Source: Streptomyces sp. NRRL B-1140 (GTDB lineage: Bacteria; Actinomycetota; Actinomycetes; Streptomycetales; Streptomycetaceae). Taken from it: DNA of 64,000 bases. The position numbers were made by a program, and so were the translations under genes. The notes under the pieces were generated by a model. The model was not told where the DNA came from and ran no database searches. It saw only the letters and a list, made by a program, of their open reading frames with translations. The number at the start of each line of letters is the position of its first letter. Positions within the stretch are counted from its first letter, which is position 1. Location: contig NZ_LGEA01000001.1 in NCBI RefSeq assembly GCF_001280065.1, positions 248,001-312,000 of the forward strand, in the 5' to 3' direction. This document shows positions 60,110 through 64,000 of this stretch, one piece after another.

Positions 60110-61465
60110 ATGAAACGCAGCCGCCTCGCCCAGGCGGCCGTGGCCGTCGCGGTCGCGGCCGGACTGGTCCTCGCCGGGTGCGGTGACGCCGATCTGCCCG
60201 GCGGTGAGGAGCAGGCCGAGCTCAGCGTGCTCGCGACGGACGTGCCGCAGATCCAGACCTTGAAGAAGCTCACCAAGAGGCACTTCACGGCGCAGACCGG
60301 CATCACCGTCGACTACACGCTGCTCCCGGAGAACGAGGCGCGGCAGAAGATGAACCGCGAGTTCGCGACCCAGGCCGGCACCTACGACGTGGCCAGCGTC
60401 AGCGCGTACGAGGTGCCGATCTACGCGGACAACGGCTGGCTCGCCCCGCTGGACTCCTACGTGAAGGCCGATGAGGACTTCGACCAGGACGACGTCTTCG
60501 AGAACCTGGCGTCCTCGCTGACCGGCGAGGACGGCAGGCTCTACGCCGAGCCGTTCTACGGCGAGGGCTCCTTCCTGATGTACCGCAAGGACCTGTTCCG
60601 CAAGGACGGGCTGACCATGCCGGCGGAACCCACCTGGAAGCAGGTCGCCGACCTCGCCGCCCGGGTCGACGGCTCGGAGGGCGCGAGCGGCATCTGCCTG
60701 CGCGGCCTGCCCGGCTGGGGCCAGAACCTCGCCCCCATCAACACGGTCGTCAACACCTTCGGCGGCGCCTGGTACGACATGGACTGGAACGCCCGGCTGA
60801 CCTCTCCGGAGTTCAGGAAGGCCGTCGCGTTCTACGTCCGCCTGCTCCGCTCCCACGGCCAGCCCGGCGCCGAGCGGATGGGCGTGCTGGAGATCCTGGA
60901 CCGTTTCGTCGAGGGCAAGTGCGCCATGATGTACGACGCCACGTCGCTGGCCTCGTCGATCGAGGCCGACAGCTCCCCGGTCAAGGGCAAGGTGGGCTAC
61001 GTCCCGGCCCCGCACGAGAAGACCGACAAGGCCGGCTGGGTGTGGACCTGGGCCTGGGGCATCCAGCAGGCGTCGGAGCACAAGGACGCAGCGTGGGAGT
61101 TCATCTCCTGGGCCTCCTCCAAGCAGTTCCAGGAGCTGGTCGGCCAGGAGATGGGCTGGACCGCGGCCCCCGCCGGGAACCGCAGGTCGCTGTACGAGAA
61201 GCCCGAGTACCAGCAGGCCGCCGCTGCCTGGTACCGGCAGGAGTACACGGCGGCGACGGACTCCGCCGACCCGAAGGACCCGGGCGTCGGCCCCCGCCCC
61301 TACACCGGCATCGGCTTCCTCGGCATCCCCGAGTTCGCCGTGCTGGGGACGGCGGTCTCCGAGCAGATCGCGGCCGCCATCGCCGGCCGGCAGTCGGTGG
61401 ACGCGGCCCTCGACAAGGCGCAGGACCTCGCCCAGGCCGCGGCGGCGAAGTACCGCGGCGAGTGA
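60110..61465 (+). CDS. Orphan family 1 sugar-binding lipoprotein
   Basis: A 451-residue solute-binding lipoprotein with lipobox LAGC (Cys about 24) and a family 1 fold (LSVLATDVPQIQTLKKLTKR, then DVASVSAYEVPIYADNGWLA). It resembles the sorbitol/mannitol (SmoE-type) group. No permease or ATPase is adjacent in a matching orientation: the preceding permease is CUT2 type and would not be its partner. The ATG at 60110 has GAGG 4 nt upstream, and an AT-rich stretch at 60050-60085 with CCTAATAAAG may carry its promoter. It is convergent with aconitase over a shared terminator. Confidence 0.84.
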   Translation: MKRSRLAQAAVAVAVAAGLVLAGCGDADLPGGEEQAELSVLATDVPQIQTLKKLTKRHFTAQTGITVDYTLLPENEARQKMNREFATQAGTYDVASVSAYEVPIYADNGWLAPLDSYVKADEDFDQDDVFENLASSLTGEDGRLYAEPFYGEGSFLMYRKDLFRKDGLTMPAEPTWKQVADLAARVDGSEGASGICLRGLPGWGQNLAPINTVVNTFGGAWYDMDWNARLTSPEFRKAVAFYVRLLRSHGQPGAERMGVLEILDRFVEGKCAMMYDATSLASSIEADSSPVKGKVGYVPAPHEKTDKAGWVWTWAWGIQQASEHKDAAWEFISWASSKQFQELVGQEMGWTAAPAGNRRSLYEKPEYQQAAAAWYRQEYTAATDSADPKDPGVGPRPYTGIGFLGIPEFAVLGTAVSEQIAAAIAGRQSVDAALDKAQDLAQAAAAKYRGE

Positions 61466-61498
61466 AGCGGCTTGCGCGGTGGATCCGGCGAACGGCGC

Positions 61499-61532
61499 GG
61501 GCCGCGCCCCCGGTCACCCGGGGACGCGGCCC
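61499..61532. terminator. Bidirectional hairpin terminator
   Basis: GGGCCGCG and CGCGGCCC form the outer stem and CCCCGG/CCGGGG the inner stem, between the convergent binding-protein and aconitase genes. Confidence 0.8.
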
Positions 61533-61554
61533 TCGAACTGCCGTGGTGGTCCGC

Positions 61555-64000
<2,446 letters not shown>

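Overview
The window is about 64 kb of a high-GC actinomycete chromosome, almost certainly Streptomyces. Evidence: the strong GC bias at third codon positions, frequent GTG and TTG starts, start codons overlapping the preceding stop, several promoters of the form TANNNT-N6-start typical of leaderless mRNAs, sugar ABC transporters without their own ATPase, and a gene order (hemE, DUF3000, response regulator, ribonuclease D, thiolase, fadB, dxs, xylFGH, rok7B7, ngcEFG, aconitase) that I recognise from the S. coelicolor chromosome core. I see no phage, transposon, CRISPR array, tRNA or rRNA.

Layout. 1-1667: glycine betaine synthesis (choline dehydrogenase, cut by the window edge, and betB). 1916-4410: a TIGR04222 membrane protein and a secreted tripeptidyl-aminopeptidase-type hydrolase. 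4412-10760: coproporphyrin-dependent haem synthesis (hemQ, cgoX/hemY, hemE), with a DUF4349 lipoprotein, a flavin disulfide reductase and a small unknown gene in between. 10863-14033: DUF3000, an orphan response regulator and ribonuclease D. 14109-20757: a mannoside utilisation locus (CUT1 transporter, GH2 beta-mannosidase, LacI regulator). 20967-24310: beta-oxidation thiolase and FadB-type multifunctional enzyme. 24412-29483: an unknown propeller-like protein, a NYN-domain protein, an amino acid permease and dxs. 29667-34381: xylH, xylG, xylF and rok7B7. 34803-38155: ngcEFG for N-acetylglucosamine/chitobiose uptake. 38520-44323: GH92 alpha-mannosidase followed by GH67 alpha-glucuronidase. 44346-49921: an aldouronate-type (LplA/YtcP/LplB) transporter divergent from a CE7 acetyl xylan esterase. 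49935-53601: MmpS-like lipoprotein, AA10 lytic polysaccharide monooxygenase with CBM2, and a MurJ-type flippase. 53892-60023: a large SpoIIE-type phosphatase translationally coupled to a second, diverged xylFGH-like transporter. 60110-61465: an orphan solute-binding protein. 61555-64000: aconitase, cut by the window edge.

Theme. From 14 kb to 60 kb the region is dominated by plant, fungal and glycoprotein polysaccharide use: xylan side chains (GH67, CE7, aldouronate transporter), xylose uptake, cellulose oxidation, mannosides, and amino sugars. Several promoters carry recognisable sites: a DasR-type element over the ngcE -10 box, a perfect CebR-type palindrome after the LPMO start site, the xylan box CGAAACTTTCG before the aldouronate transporter, and two LacI-type palindromes before the mannosidase.

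The most unusual items are the phosphatase plus duplicated sugar transporter operon (53892-60023), a 92-nt nested inverted-repeat element between rok7B7 and ngcG (34618-34709), and the GH92-GH67 gene pair. Functional calls rest on reading translated sequences and on known family motifs; no database search was run.
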